DNA from: Opitutaceae bacterium
GTDB lineage: Bacteria; Verrucomicrobiota; Verrucomicrobiia; Opitutales; Opitutaceae
Length of the DNA: 54,617 nucleotides
Assembly (NCBI GenBank): GCA_002694885.1
Contig: NZNM01000077.1
Span: forward strand, 1 to 54,617
Reading direction: 5' to 3'
Below the pieces are notes generated by a model. It saw only the letters and a list, made by a program, of their open reading frames with translations, did not search any database and was not told where the DNA came from. Within the stretch, counting starts at the first letter, position 1. Each line of letters begins with the position of its first letter. Position numbers and translations under genes: made by a program. Positions 8,183 to 17,323 of this stretch are shown here, piece by piece.

Positions 8183-8923
8183 TCAGATAGTTATTTCGAG
8201 GTCCATTCCGTTAATAGGCCCTAAACTGCCATTAGACGGATCGATTTCCTGGTGATCGAATCTTACCGAACAGGAACCAACGTAAATTCTAGAAATGCAA
8301 TGCGTTTCCGCGTCTTGCCTTGACATTAGCGGATTGAATGCCGGTTTTTCATGTCCTAAATCACGATGGTAGGTCGATAATAATTCAGGGCTGGGCGCCT
8401 GACGCCGAGAGACGCAGCTTTCGATAAAGCGGGTCCTACGATAAGATTGCACGTCCGCAGATTGGAAAGAAGACGTTGTTATAAAGGGCAAGTCCGTGGA
8501 ACGCTTTTCAAAACTCGTCCCATCCCAGCAGAAGATCTCGCATTTAGCCTTTGGACCGATAATTCCGGCGAAGAATGGTGAATAGCGCTCTTTCTGCAGG
8601 AGATTCAAAGCTCCTACGCTATTTCCAAAACCATTCTGTGAACATAAGGCGATTGGAATCTCGCCGCGACTTTTGAAAGGCTTTAGAGACTTTCCAGCAT
8701 CCTGAGTCGCCTCGTAATTGTTCAAAAGGAAGGCGCAAATGCCAAGGTCGTTGACCGCAATCCAACTCCCACCACTCCTTTCGTCGATAGGAGCGATGAT
8801 TTGTCTATCGCCGTGGCAAAATTGCTGAGGAGGCAGGGCCCTAGGGCGCGTTCTTTGTTCGTCGCGGTTGAAAAAAAGCTGGTAGGCTGCGGCCTGGCTG
8901 CTCGTCCAACTGACGGTGCACAT
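8183..8923 (-). CDS. NRDE (TANGO2-like) family protein
   Basis: A 246-residue protein that opens with the family signature: MCTVSW, then FFNRDEQRTR, the NRDE motif. The N-terminal Cys2 position is typical of this Ntn-hydrolase-like fold. The middle shows the usual GGSWIAVNDLGICAFLLNN stretch, a core feature of the family. Eukaryotic TANGO2 is linked to lipid and haem metabolism; the bacterial role is not settled. Its ATG overlaps the stop of the DinB-like remnant upstream (TAATG), so the two formed a coupled pair before the upstream gene was broken. It converges on the lipoprotein pair with a 23-base gap. Confidence 0.85.
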   Translation of the reverse strand: MCTVSWTSSQAAAYQLFFNRDEQRTRPRALPPQQFCHGDRQIIAPIDERSGGSWIAVNDLGICAFLLNNYEATQDAGKSLKPFKSRGEIPIALCSQNGFGNSVGALNLLQKERYSPFFAGIIGPKAKCEIFCWDGTSFEKRSTDLPFITTSSFQSADVQSYRRTRFIESCVSRRQAPSPELLSTYHRDLGHEKPAFNPLMSRQDAETHCISRIYVGSCSVRFDHQEIDPSNGSLGPINGMDLEITI

Positions 8924-9432
8924 TAGCCTTCCACCGTCTGCAAGTATTTCAATGTAGACGGAGCTATACCAAAACCCTCGGCAGGCATGATCCCCTGCAT
9001 CCTGCTCGCAATGGAGATCAGCGCATAGTGATGCACCGTATGCGAAGCGAGGAACTGCAGTTCCCTAGCAAAGGTGGATTGCGATAGATCGTCACCACTA
9101 TAGGTGTTCGCGCTCACGATTACTTCTACGCGAGACTCCTCGTCGATTGGCAGTTTACGCAAGCCATTCAAGAGATCTTTCGCTTTTCCAATTCCGGAAT
9201 CCAAAGAACGTTCAACCTCGATATCTCTCTGGCGATCATCGTAGTTAATAACACCTTATCCCGCTCCAACGATGAAAGACGCGTAGTGATCCAAAACGTG
9301 CCTCATGTGCGCTCCAACGCTCGAGCCGAAAGTTGCTGGATCCCCTTTGACATAGGTCTCTGGAGAATGCCTTTCTAGCAAGTCGATTCCCTGCTGAAGG
9401 AAGTCACAATTGTCGCGAATCAAGGAAATCAT
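8923..9432 (-). pseudogene. DinB-like protein gene interrupted by an in-frame TAA
   Basis: Reading from an ATG at 9432, the frame gives a DinB-fold start (MISLIRDNCDFLQQG) and the first helix-bundle metal motif (GAHMRHVLDHY). It then meets a TAA at codon 59 (bases 9258-9256) and continues in the same frame with GVINYDDRQRD, later HTVHHYALI, to the stop at 8923. Both halves look like one DinB superfamily protein of 169 residues, and all three motif histidine regions survive. So this is a single nonsense change, not an unrelated ORF. Options are a recent pseudogene, a sequencing error, or restart at the TTG at 9204, which would lack the first metal motif. The 3' end overlaps the NRDE gene start. 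Confidence 0.72.
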
Positions 9433-9668
9433 AATTTGCTACTGCCCAACTTTATACGTGTATTGGATGAATTTGCGAAGGAAACCAAACTTTTTTCACG
9501 CTCGTGGCGCAGGGGAATCTTGACCCTTCAACTAGAAAGGCTCGCAAGTATCAAACCCGCTTACGATGGGTACAAACGATAGAGTTTCACCATCGCATGC
9601 ATCGAATACAAACCTACTTTGTCAGCAACTGCGGCTAGGCGATTGGATTGAAACCGCGATTATGCTAG

Positions 9669-10871
9669 CTAAACAGGAATTTTGACTCCCCGGCGAAGAT
9701 ATGTCGGGGTGTCCAAGTCCTGGCCTTCAAAAATATACCCCATCGTTTCCTCGAACTCGCCCCTGGGCTCGCCTTCATTGAAAGAGAACTCGTCCTGTTT
9801 CACCTTAATTCGCTTCTTGTGAACCCCTTTCAACGACTCTTTTTTAACCGAGCCTCTCGCTTGATTCTCCTCTCGAACAGTTGGTACTGGAGCGGATCGC
9901 TTTCGACCTCGGAAGACGGAAACGTCGCTTAGGTCGCTCGTCCCGATAACGCATATTTCGATCTTTTCTCCCATGGATTCGTCAATGACGGCACCCATGA
10001 CCACGTTTGCGTCTTTCCCGAAAGCATCCGTGACGCTCTCCATAATTTTCTGCGTTTCGCTTATGCCTAGATTTGCGCCACCGATCAAATTCACCAATAG
10101 GTGATCCGCCTTTTTCGAAAATTCCGGCGTATGCAGCAATGGGCACAACTTTAGGTCATCGATAGCTTCATTGGCGGCGTTTTCACCGTTTCCTTCACCT
10201 AGTCCGAAAAGCGTTTTTCCTGCCCGATTCAAAAAAACCTGACGCAATTGGGAATAGTCCAGATTCATCAGACCTGTCTTGCTCATCATCTTCCAAATAG
10301 AAGAGATTCCCTTCTCAATCCACGCGTCCGCCTGGCTAAACGCATCTAATAACGAAGCATTCCCCTCACTTACTTGGACCAGCAAATCGTTAGGCAGAGG
10401 AATGACAGCGTTGGAAGCTTGCCTCAGATTCTCAAGACCGCGTTTCGCCACTTTAGCCCTCCCCGCTCTTTCTATAGTGAAAGGCAAGGTGACAAAGGCG
10501 ATGACAGTCGCTCCGTTCTGAGCAGCAATATCCGCCAGCGCTGGCGCAATGCCCGTTCCTGTTCCACCTCCCAATCCAGCCGCAATGAAAAGCAGGTCCA
10601 CTCCCTCTACCAAGGATTCAAGCTCTGATTTATCTGCTAGAGCGGCCTCTTTCCCGATTTCCGGATCTCCGCTAGCTCCGAGTCCTCTCGTTATGGATTC
10701 TCCAATACACCGCTTGTCGGTGACAGGTGAATTTGCTAAAGCCTGGTGGTCGGTATTGATCACCGCCAGTTGCACTCCAGACGGATTGCTAAGCATCAAC
10801 CTGTCTACAATATTGGAGCCAGCTCCGCCGACGCCAATCACTTTCATCGATATCTGTCCCGATTCGTTCAC
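9669..10871 (-). CDS. ftsZ: Cell division protein FtsZ
   Basis: A 400-residue tubulin-like GTPase that forms the cytokinetic ring. It shows the nucleotide-binding start (VGGAGSNIVDRL), the tubulin signature (AGLGGGTGTGIAP), the IPLPNDLL segment and a T7-like loop with the catalytic Asp (LMNLDYSQLR). A variable linker (about 315-380) leads to the conserved C-terminal peptide, here DTPTYLRRGVKIPV, which binds FtsA and other ring partners. The loop region TIERAGRAKVAKRG differs from the usual FEG-RR pattern but keeps spacing. It is the last gene of the dcw cluster, 16 bases after ftsA. The 236 bases between it and the DinB-like remnant show no convincing terminator hairpin. Confidence 0.97.
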   Translation of the reverse strand: MNESGQISMKVIGVGGAGSNIVDRLMLSNPSGVQLAVINTDHQALANSPVTDKRCIGESITRGLGASGDPEIGKEAALADKSELESLVEGVDLLFIAAGLGGGTGTGIAPALADIAAQNGATVIAFVTLPFTIERAGRAKVAKRGLENLRQASNAVIPLPNDLLVQVSEGNASLLDAFSQADAWIEKGISSIWKMMSKTGLMNLDYSQLRQVFLNRAGKTLFGLGEGNGENAANEAIDDLKLCPLLHTPEFSKKADHLLVNLIGGANLGISETQKIMESVTDAFGKDANVVMGAVIDESMGEKIEICVIGTSDLSDVSVFRGRKRSAPVPTVREENQARGSVKKESLKGVHKKRIKVKQDEFSFNEGEPRGEFEETMGYIFEGQDLDTPTYLRRGVKIPV

Positions 10872-10887
10872 AGCAACTCTCTCCTCG

Positions 10888-12108
10888 TTATCCTATTGAA
10901 AGCGCGCGCCTCAATTTGCCGAACAGTCCAGCTCGAGCGTCTTCCTTTTCGTCTCCAGCCGAATGATACTGCAATCCGTATTTCAACAATCCGATTACAA
11001 CGCTGTATTGGGCATCTCTCAAATCGCCAGTCGCCAAAGCAGTATTGTCGCCTACGCGGGTTGAAGCGCCGAATACCGCCTCGGAACAGGCTTCAATATT
11101 CCGTAGATTGGATGTTCCTCCGCTAAGAATTACTCCACCCGAAAGTCGCTCTGACCTGCCATGGGCTCCGAGCTTCTTTTGAACCACTTGGAATATCTCA
11201 GTGGTCCGAAGTTCGATAATCTTCTCTACGCTCCATAGTGGAACGGGACGATCGCCAATTTCGAAATCGTTGTTAAGCCAAACCTTCTCGCTCTTGTTCT
11301 TGTGCTCGACCGTCGCCGATCCATAGCGACGTTTGAGGCTTTCCGCCTGTTTCAAACGCATTCGCAATCCAATACTTAGATCGTTAGATATGTGATCGCC
11401 TCCAAGAGGTAAGCACCCCGCCAGAACGCACCGCCCACCCTGGAAAACCGCATAGTCGGTGGAACCTCGACCGATGTCCACTACAAGGCATCCGTTCCGC
11501 TTCTCTTCTTCCGTGGCCACAATCGATCCCGCAGCCAAGGCGCCTAAAACCACATCATCCACATGGAGATTAAATCCGTTGATGATATGAATGGCGTCGC
11601 CGATCTTCCTGGCATTTCCGTGGACGGTCCAATAGTTAGCCTCGAGACGGTCGCCCTCCATATTCAAGGGAGCTTCAACCGGGCGACTGTCCAGCCGATA
11701 AGGGCGTCTCAAATGGTGAACTACCACACGATCCTCAGGAATTTCTCGAGTCTTGGCCAATCCTGACACTTGCTCGATCTCCTCTTTGGTAACTCGATGG
11801 TTTCCTGCGGTTACATTGACCGATGCCTCGCTAGCAAATCCTTCAATGTCGCTCCCGCTAACGGCCAAGTACACTCCGTCGATTTTAACTCCCGCTTGCT
11901 CTTCGGCCGATAGAATCGCCGCGTGTGTGCAATCGCTCGCTTCGTGAAAATCCACGATATCGCCTTTTAGTACTCCCTTTGAAGAGGATTGACCCAAACC
12001 GATAATATTCAGGCTTCGGCCTTCCGCGATTTCGCCGAGCAATACGGATACCTTGCTCGTACCTATTTCAATACCTGCTATTATTTTAGATCTATACACA
12101 ACTTGCAC
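10888..12108 (-). CDS. ftsA: Cell division protein FtsA
   Basis: A 406-residue actin-fold ATPase that ties FtsZ filaments to the inner membrane. Phosphate-1 (IAGIEIGTSKVSVLLGE, residues 10-26), an SHS2/1C insertion (about 85-165), phosphate-2 (VVDIGRGSTDYAVFQGG, about 205-221) and the adenosine loop (GGVILSGGTSNLRN, about 323) are all visible. The last dozen residues (LFGKLRRALSIG) form the amphipathic membrane-targeting helix. It starts 12 bases after ftsQ and is followed 16 bases later by ftsZ, the standard ftsQ-ftsA-ftsZ order. Confidence 0.96.
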   Translation of the reverse strand: MQVVYRSKIIAGIEIGTSKVSVLLGEIAEGRSLNIIGLGQSSSKGVLKGDIVDFHEASDCTHAAILSAEEQAGVKIDGVYLAVSGSDIEGFASEASVNVTAGNHRVTKEEIEQVSGLAKTREIPEDRVVVHHLRRPYRLDSRPVEAPLNMEGDRLEANYWTVHGNARKIGDAIHIINGFNLHVDDVVLGALAAGSIVATEEEKRNGCLVVDIGRGSTDYAVFQGGRCVLAGCLPLGGDHISNDLSIGLRMRLKQAESLKRRYGSATVEHKNKSEKVWLNNDFEIGDRPVPLWSVEKIIELRTTEIFQVVQKKLGAHGRSERLSGGVILSGGTSNLRNIEACSEAVFGASTRVGDNTALATGDLRDAQYSVVIGLLKYGLQYHSAGDEKEDARAGLFGKLRRALSIG

Positions 12109-12120
12109 TAAGGTTTGCGT

Positions 12121-13026
12121 TTATCTGCGGGCGACCAGCGATTGTTCAACGGGCACTTGGCTATTCATCGTCAGATCGACTTTTTCTACTTTGCTGAAGG
12201 CGTGGCTCTTGTAGTAATCCACGATGTAGTCTAACCTGGAAATTTGGCGTCTGAAATCCGTTTCTCCTTTTTCGAAGACGATTTCCCGAACGAATCCGCT
12301 CTTCACAATCAATTTAGGAAACTCGGCAAGCGAGACGATTTTCCAACTTTGGTAGAGATGGGGGGCAATATCTCGAGTTTGCGAGAGAAGATCATCGACC
12401 GGCTCCATGCCCACCAAGGGCTCGAATCCATCTTCGTTTCGCTTTAGGCGCACTCCATCGAGATTCGGCAAGCTCTTGATCTGCTTCGGTCCGTAACCAA
12501 TTCCCTCATACACAATGCCAAACCGATCCACTAGCAAGGTCAATCGCCCGCGCCGTGCATCTTCGGCAAGCATTTTGGCCACCGGTTCTCGCTCTTTAAC
12601 AGATATGAAGAGCGTATCTGGAAGTTGACGCGCTATTTGCGCCGAAAACGTTTGCGGGTGCTTTTCCAATCGCGCTTTCAATCGGTCGAGCTCTAAGCCC
12701 AACAGATCTATCTCTCCTTCATTCAAATCCAGGTATTCAAGTATCCAGTCTCTCGGCAATGCGTCGCTTTCGACAATGATCGATTTTACCGGCAATGCTC
12801 GACCCGCTTTCGTAATCGAGACAGAAAGGTCGTCGTTCATTACGAAGAGTTTCAAACCTGCCGCCGCAATCAGAAACGCTCCCGCAAAGAGCGCTACGGT
12901 TCGGCAACGGGCTAGCAAGATTCGCTTGAACGCGGTTTCACTAATGCTTTTCGCCTTTACATCCTGCTCTATGTCCTTCCAGGAATTCGATTTTCGGGAC
13001 GCGTTTGCGGTCTTTCTCCTAGCCAT
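12121..13026 (-). CDS. ftsQ: Cell division protein FtsQ (DivIB)
   Basis: A 301-residue bitopic divisome protein. A basic cytosolic tail (MARRKTANASRKSN) is followed by one membrane helix (about 45-65). A periplasmic POTRA domain comes next (KSIIVESDALPRDWILEYLD onward), then a beta domain (REPVAKMLAEDARRGRLTLL, later LDGVRLKRNEDG). FtsQ links FtsB/FtsL to the rest of the divisome. It starts one base after the ddl stop and sits directly before ftsA. The sequence is weakly conserved, as usual for FtsQ; position and topology make the call secure. Confidence 0.9.
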   Translation of the reverse strand: MARRKTANASRKSNSWKDIEQDVKAKSISETAFKRILLARCRTVALFAGAFLIAAAGLKLFVMNDDLSVSITKAGRALPVKSIIVESDALPRDWILEYLDLNEGEIDLLGLELDRLKARLEKHPQTFSAQIARQLPDTLFISVKEREPVAKMLAEDARRGRLTLLVDRFGIVYEGIGYGPKQIKSLPNLDGVRLKRNEDGFEPLVGMEPVDDLLSQTRDIAPHLYQSWKIVSLAEFPKLIVKSGFVREIVFEKGETDFRRQISRLDYIVDYYKSHAFSKVEKVDLTMNSQVPVEQSLVARR

Positions 13027-13027
13027 A

Positions 13028-13960
13028 TCAACAGACTGAATACTTAGATCTAAATCTCAAGATCGCAGGCTCAATGATGCTTTTTAACATCGCTTTGAAA
13101 TTCATGCCCAAACAAGACGCTGATTTTGGCATAAGACTGGTTTCCTTCATCCCTGGAATCGTATTCAACTCCAGGACATAGGGCCGATCAAAGAGATCGA
13201 TCATCACGTCTACCCTCGCGTAATCTCGGCAATCGCACGCCTCGTAGGATTTTTGAGCGATCCCCCGGATACGATCCGACAACGAATCGGACATAGGGGC
13301 TGGAGCTAAAAATTCGGTTTTCCCTTTCGTGTATTTGCTTTCGTAATCGAATTGGCCAGATTTCGGCCGAATCTCGACGATGCCGAGCGGTTTTCCGTCA
13401 ATCACTCCAACGGATACCTCACGACCAATTATCCGTTTCTCCAGCATCCAAAAATCAAAAGCCAAGTTTGCCAACAATCGCTCCAATTCGGCAGGCGAAT
13501 CAGCGAATCCCAAGCCTAAACTGCTTCCCTCTTTTAAAGGCTTGAGAACCAAAGGGCCTTCAAGAATCTCAAATGCCTCTTCGGAATCTGGAGGCGAATT
13601 GCGATCGAACACGATTTCCGGCAAAACAGGAACACCGGCTTCCCCGAGGACTTTTTTGGTTTCGCTCTTGTCGAAAGTCAGACGACTACTCGCGCTCTCG
13701 CAACCAGCAAATTCGACACCTGCAGACTCGAGAAGCTGCTGAAATGCCCCATCTTCACCAAAAGTGCCGTGCAATGTGGAAAAAACGACATGCCCCTTCG
13801 GGTCCAATCCATCAGGTAGCGAGGCTTCCCGAAGCTCGAACATTTCGGCGCCGAAATCGTCCTTCAAACCTGAGTAAACCGCTTGCCCAGATCCCAGTGA
13901 CACCTCTCTCTCTCCGGAAATCCCACCACTGACAACAGCTACTGCAGGCTTTGACTTCAT
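13028..13960 (-). CDS. ddl: D-alanine--D-alanine ligase
   Basis: An ATP-grasp ligase of 310 residues from the chosen start. It joins two D-alanines for the muropeptide stem. Landmarks: the N-terminal VAVVSGGISGEREVSLGSG, ATP-binding GPLVLKPLKEGSSLGLG, and metal/substrate residues in YARVDVMID and VLELNTIPGMKETSLMPKSA. The ATG at 13960 is preferred because it overlaps the murC-murB stop as ATGA and begins at the family's normal N-terminus; the frame extends six codons further upstream to 13978. It lies between the MurC-MurB fusion and ftsQ. Confidence 0.95.
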   Translation of the reverse strand: MKSKPAVAVVSGGISGEREVSLGSGQAVYSGLKDDFGAEMFELREASLPDGLDPKGHVVFSTLHGTFGEDGAFQQLLESAGVEFAGCESASSRLTFDKSETKKVLGEAGVPVLPEIVFDRNSPPDSEEAFEILEGPLVLKPLKEGSSLGLGFADSPAELERLLANLAFDFWMLEKRIIGREVSVGVIDGKPLGIVEIRPKSGQFDYESKYTKGKTEFLAPAPMSDSLSDRIRGIAQKSYEACDCRDYARVDVMIDLFDRPYVLELNTIPGMKETSLMPKSASCLGMNFKAMLKSIIEPAILRFRSKYSVC

Positions 13961-16191
13961 CTCAGAGCTTCTTCCCAACTATTCCCATACAGTAGAGCCT
14001 CAGGCTGCAACTCCACACGTCGCTTTGCCAGGGCTTCGCGACGAACCAGCTTCACCAACTCGATCACGTCATCACTCGAAGCGCCCCCTCGATTAACAAT
14101 GAAATTCCCATGGACTCGACTTATCTCGGCTCCGCCAATGGCCGTGCCTTTCAATCCGAGCTCCTCAATGATCCGCCCAGCAGAATCGCCCTCCGGATTC
14201 TTAAATATGCACCCAGCGCTCGGCTCCCTCGGTTGGCTCTCTTTGCGTTTAGATTGGTATACATCAATTGCTCGCCGCAAATCCAATACATTCTGACCTG
14301 ATGATTTGGGCTTCATCACAACATCGATGGCAATCGCATTCTCGAGTTCCCTACAGTGGCGATAGCCTACTGTGAGCTCTTCAACGCCAGCCTCGATTAT
14401 CGAGCCATCCAGTTTGGCGAACCGAACACGTCTAACTAGATCGAAGATCCAGCCACCCATCGCGCCCGCATTCATGCGCAGGGAACCGCCCACACTTCCG
14501 GGGATCCCTTCGAGGAACTCGAATCCTTCCAGGCCATGACGACAGGCCAGGCCACAAAGCTCCTTAATGCGAAGACCAGCTCCAACGCGAATCGAATCCT
14601 CGCTTGTTCGCTCAAATCGTTTCCAATTCGGACCCGTCAATCGAATGACCAAGCCTCGGACACCTTCATCCGGGACTATAAGATTTGAACCTCTCCCTAG
14701 TGGAAACACAGGTATTCGGTTTTCGAAACAATAAGTCAGCGCCGCTACAAGCTCTTGCTCTGAAGTAGGCTCCATATACATTTCCGCAACTCCCCCAACA
14801 CGCAAAGTGGTCTTTTTTAGTAGCGGTTCGTTTCTTCTCAACAGCAAGTCTGAGGAGGCAATCGGAGCCAAGGATTCAAAGAGGCCTCCCCAAACAGGTT
14901 CGTTTTGTTTGAGATCTTCTACAAACTTTTCAGCCAAGATATCCGTTTCCCCCGCGCCAAGAAAAACGATGTTCTGGATCTTTTCGTTTCCTAGCTTTGG
15001 ATTAAGGATTTTGATCAAATCCTTTTTTGATTCAACATAGCGGCAATTCTCCGATTTTCTGCCTAGGCATTCAAATAGGTCGCGCCCTGTACCTCCGTCA
15101 ATTTTAGGTTCCGCTGCACTGTATACATCCAACAAAGACGTCGAATTGAATTTCGCTAACTCCTCGGCAAGCTCCGATTTCAAATTTAGGGTTCGCGAAT
15201 ACCGGTGGGGTTGAAAAACTACCGAGAGCGGACCGGAAAACGCCTCCTCCAACGCTTCTCGAAACGCCCGTATCTCCGCAGGATGATGAGCGTAGTCTTC
15301 AAACACTATAACCTCGGGCGAACGATAGAGAATTGATTGCCGCCTAGCTATCGCAGTGAAGCCCATCTCCAGTTTTTCTGGAATCCGAATTCCTGCCGCC
15401 CCAAGCCCTGCTAGCGCAGCCCGCTGGTTTCGTCGGCTATAAGCTCCTATCTGATTAGACTGGATCGTTGGCAATTCTTCTTCGTCAGCCCAAATTATCT
15501 TATCGCGATCAACCTTTTCTCTAAACACCTCCCTGATCGAAGCGGGTAAAACCACCTTGTTTTTTGTCCTGTCAAAAAGCCGAGAGAAGCTAGCTAAATA
15601 GTCATCGAAATGGCGATAATAGGCATGATGATCATGATTTATGTTCAAAATTATGGATACATCTGGATTAAACGATTCAATCGTTCCATCGCTTTCATCA
15701 ACCTCAACGACGGCCCAATCGGAATCATTCCAACAGCCAGGATCTTTTCCATTCGAAAATAGGCCTCCTATAGCATAGCTTGGATAGACCTCGAATTCTT
15801 CCAATAGATCGATCAGAATTCCGCAAGTCGATGTCTTCCCATGTGATCCGGCAACGGCTATCAAACGCTTATCCTCGACCAATTCAGCCAACTGTTCGCC
15901 CCTAGCCAATATTCGGCATCCAAGATTTTTGGCTTCGACGATGGAGGGATGCCTATCATTGATCGCCGAGGAACGGACAACGGTTTCCACAGCTTCGCTG
16001 TCTTCCAGCGATTCCAATGTCGCCACTTTGATATTGTGCTTATCAAGGTATTTCCAGGCTGTTGGCGTAAGGGCATCATCTTCTCCACTAACACTATTTC
16101 CAGCTTGCTTCAAAATAATGGCCAGCGGCAGCATGCCGGCTCCACCAGCGCCTACAAGATGAATTCTAGAGCTTGTTCTGCGACTCTTCAC
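13957..16191 (-). CDS. murC/murB: MurC-MurB fusion: UDP-MurNAc--L-alanine ligase and UDP-MurNAc dehydrogenase
   Basis: One 744-residue polypeptide joins two peptidoglycan enzymes. Residues 1 to about 440 are MurC: Rossmann start (IHLVGAGGAGMLPLAI), P-loop AGSHGKTSTCG, and EVDESDGT and NINHDHHAYY motifs. Residues about 455-744 are MurB with its FAD-binding RGSNLIVPDEGVRG and GIPGSVGGSLRMNAGAMGG. In the MurB active site the usual catalytic Ser is replaced by Cys (SAGCIFKNP), a variant I recall in other lineages. MurB makes UDP-MurNAc from the enolpyruvate form and MurC adds L-Ala, so the fusion couples successive steps. The start overlaps the murG stop (ATGA) and the stop overlaps ddl. Confidence 0.96.
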   Translation of the reverse strand: MKSRRTSSRIHLVGAGGAGMLPLAIILKQAGNSVSGEDDALTPTAWKYLDKHNIKVATLESLEDSEAVETVVRSSAINDRHPSIVEAKNLGCRILARGEQLAELVEDKRLIAVAGSHGKTSTCGILIDLLEEFEVYPSYAIGGLFSNGKDPGCWNDSDWAVVEVDESDGTIESFNPDVSIILNINHDHHAYYRHFDDYLASFSRLFDRTKNKVVLPASIREVFREKVDRDKIIWADEEELPTIQSNQIGAYSRRNQRAALAGLGAAGIRIPEKLEMGFTAIARRQSILYRSPEVIVFEDYAHHPAEIRAFREALEEAFSGPLSVVFQPHRYSRTLNLKSELAEELAKFNSTSLLDVYSAAEPKIDGGTGRDLFECLGRKSENCRYVESKKDLIKILNPKLGNEKIQNIVFLGAGETDILAEKFVEDLKQNEPVWGGLFESLAPIASSDLLLRRNEPLLKKTTLRVGGVAEMYMEPTSEQELVAALTYCFENRIPVFPLGRGSNLIVPDEGVRGLVIRLTGPNWKRFERTSEDSIRVGAGLRIKELCGLACRHGLEGFEFLEGIPGSVGGSLRMNAGAMGGWIFDLVRRVRFAKLDGSIIEAGVEELTVGYRHCRELENAIAIDVVMKPKSSGQNVLDLRRAIDVYQSKRKESQPREPSAGCIFKNPEGDSAGRIIEELGLKGTAIGGAEISRVHGNFIVNRGGASSDDVIELVKLVRREALAKRRVELQPEALLYGNSWEEALR

Positions 16192-17321
16192 CTCAAAGCG
16201 TTTTCCTCATTTCCCAGTTCTAATCCGACCGATTTTGTATTCGATACCAGGGCTTCTATATCATCTGCGATTTCCGCTCTCGAATTACTCGCGTCCATCG
16301 ATCGCAATCGATCCCTCATAATCTCCAGCTGTTCATCATCCGCTATCAATCGATCGACAGTTTCATACAATCTATCGAGTTGCTTATCCGACAATCGAAC
16401 ACCCCCGCCTTGCTCCTCAAAACGTTCGGCGTTGTGGACCTGATGGTCGTCTGCCGCAAATGGATACGGGATCAATACCGCAGGCGCGCCACATCTGGCA
16501 ATTTCCGCCAAACTGCCCGCTCCCGCTCGTGAAACAACAAGATCAGCCGCGGAAAGAAGCGTCGACATGTCATCGCTAAAATCGAGAAAACGGGCGAGCT
16601 GTTTGGCCTGGCATCCATTAGGCGCGTCTTTTCTTTCCTTAACGTAGCCCAATCCCGAAAGGCAAATCAGCTGAATATCGCCTTGCTCCAGCTGATTCGC
16701 ATGTTCAATCGACCAATCGGTTAGCGATCTAGCGCCTTGGCTTCCACCGAAAACCAAGAGTGTCTTCCGATCAACCTCCAAGCCGAGAGACTTTCTGGCA
16801 GCGCTTTTCTCTTTCTGGTTGAATTCCGAACGCAACGGAATCCCCGCAGATCGAACCCGATCAGATTGCTTCTCCTTCAAATGAACGCCTTCCGGCAAGT
16901 AGATTCGGTCTGCTATTCGGCTCGTCAGTCGAGTCGCTCGACCAGGCACGCGGTTCGCTTCGTGTATCGCGATCTTGGCCCCTTTTCTCGCCCCTGCAAG
17001 CAAGCTTGGAGCCGAAATAAATCCGCCAAAACCAATGACTACGTCCGGTTTGAACAAATCGATTTTCTTTAAGCAACTGCGATAGCCCTTAACAAAGTCG
17101 CGAATGAATCGGAGAAACCCGAGCGGACGAAAAGTTAATCCACTTCCTGAAATTGTCTCGTATTCAAAATCCGTATATTTTTCAACGAGACGCGTGTCGA
17201 CTTTTTTGCTGCTTATCAGCAACTGGCAGCGCCAACCTCGCGACATCAACTCTTGGGCAAGAGCAATTCCCGGTGAAAGGTGTCCGCCCGTCCCTCCGCA
17301 TGCGATTAGGGCGCGATTCAT
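16188..17321 (-). CDS. murG: MurG, lipid II-forming GlcNAc transferase
   Basis: A 377-residue GT-B glycosyltransferase that adds GlcNAc to lipid I at the inner face of the membrane, giving lipid II. It has the N-terminal G-loop (LIACGGTGGHLSPGIALA), a second G-loop (VIGFGGFISAPSL), IHEANRVPG, and the C-terminal donor-site motifs LVFGGSQGARSLTD and SRAGAGSLAEIARCGAPAVL. The start is two bases after the ftsW stop, and the end overlaps the murC-murB start by four bases. Confidence 0.96.
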   Translation of the reverse strand: MNRALIACGGTGGHLSPGIALAQELMSRGWRCQLLISSKKVDTRLVEKYTDFEYETISGSGLTFRPLGFLRFIRDFVKGYRSCLKKIDLFKPDVVIGFGGFISAPSLLAGARKGAKIAIHEANRVPGRATRLTSRIADRIYLPEGVHLKEKQSDRVRSAGIPLRSEFNQKEKSAARKSLGLEVDRKTLLVFGGSQGARSLTDWSIEHANQLEQGDIQLICLSGLGYVKERKDAPNGCQAKQLARFLDFSDDMSTLLSAADLVVSRAGAGSLAEIARCGAPAVLIPYPFAADDHQVHNAERFEEQGGGVRLSDKQLDRLYETVDRLIADDEQLEIMRDRLRSMDASNSRAEIADDIEALVSNTKSVGLELGNEENALR

Positions 17322-17323
17322 AC

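Noticed and set aside
8923-9204. A stand-alone 93-residue protein starting at TTG 9204
   Set aside because: The frame upstream clearly encodes the first half of the same DinB-like protein, so this is the tail of a broken gene.
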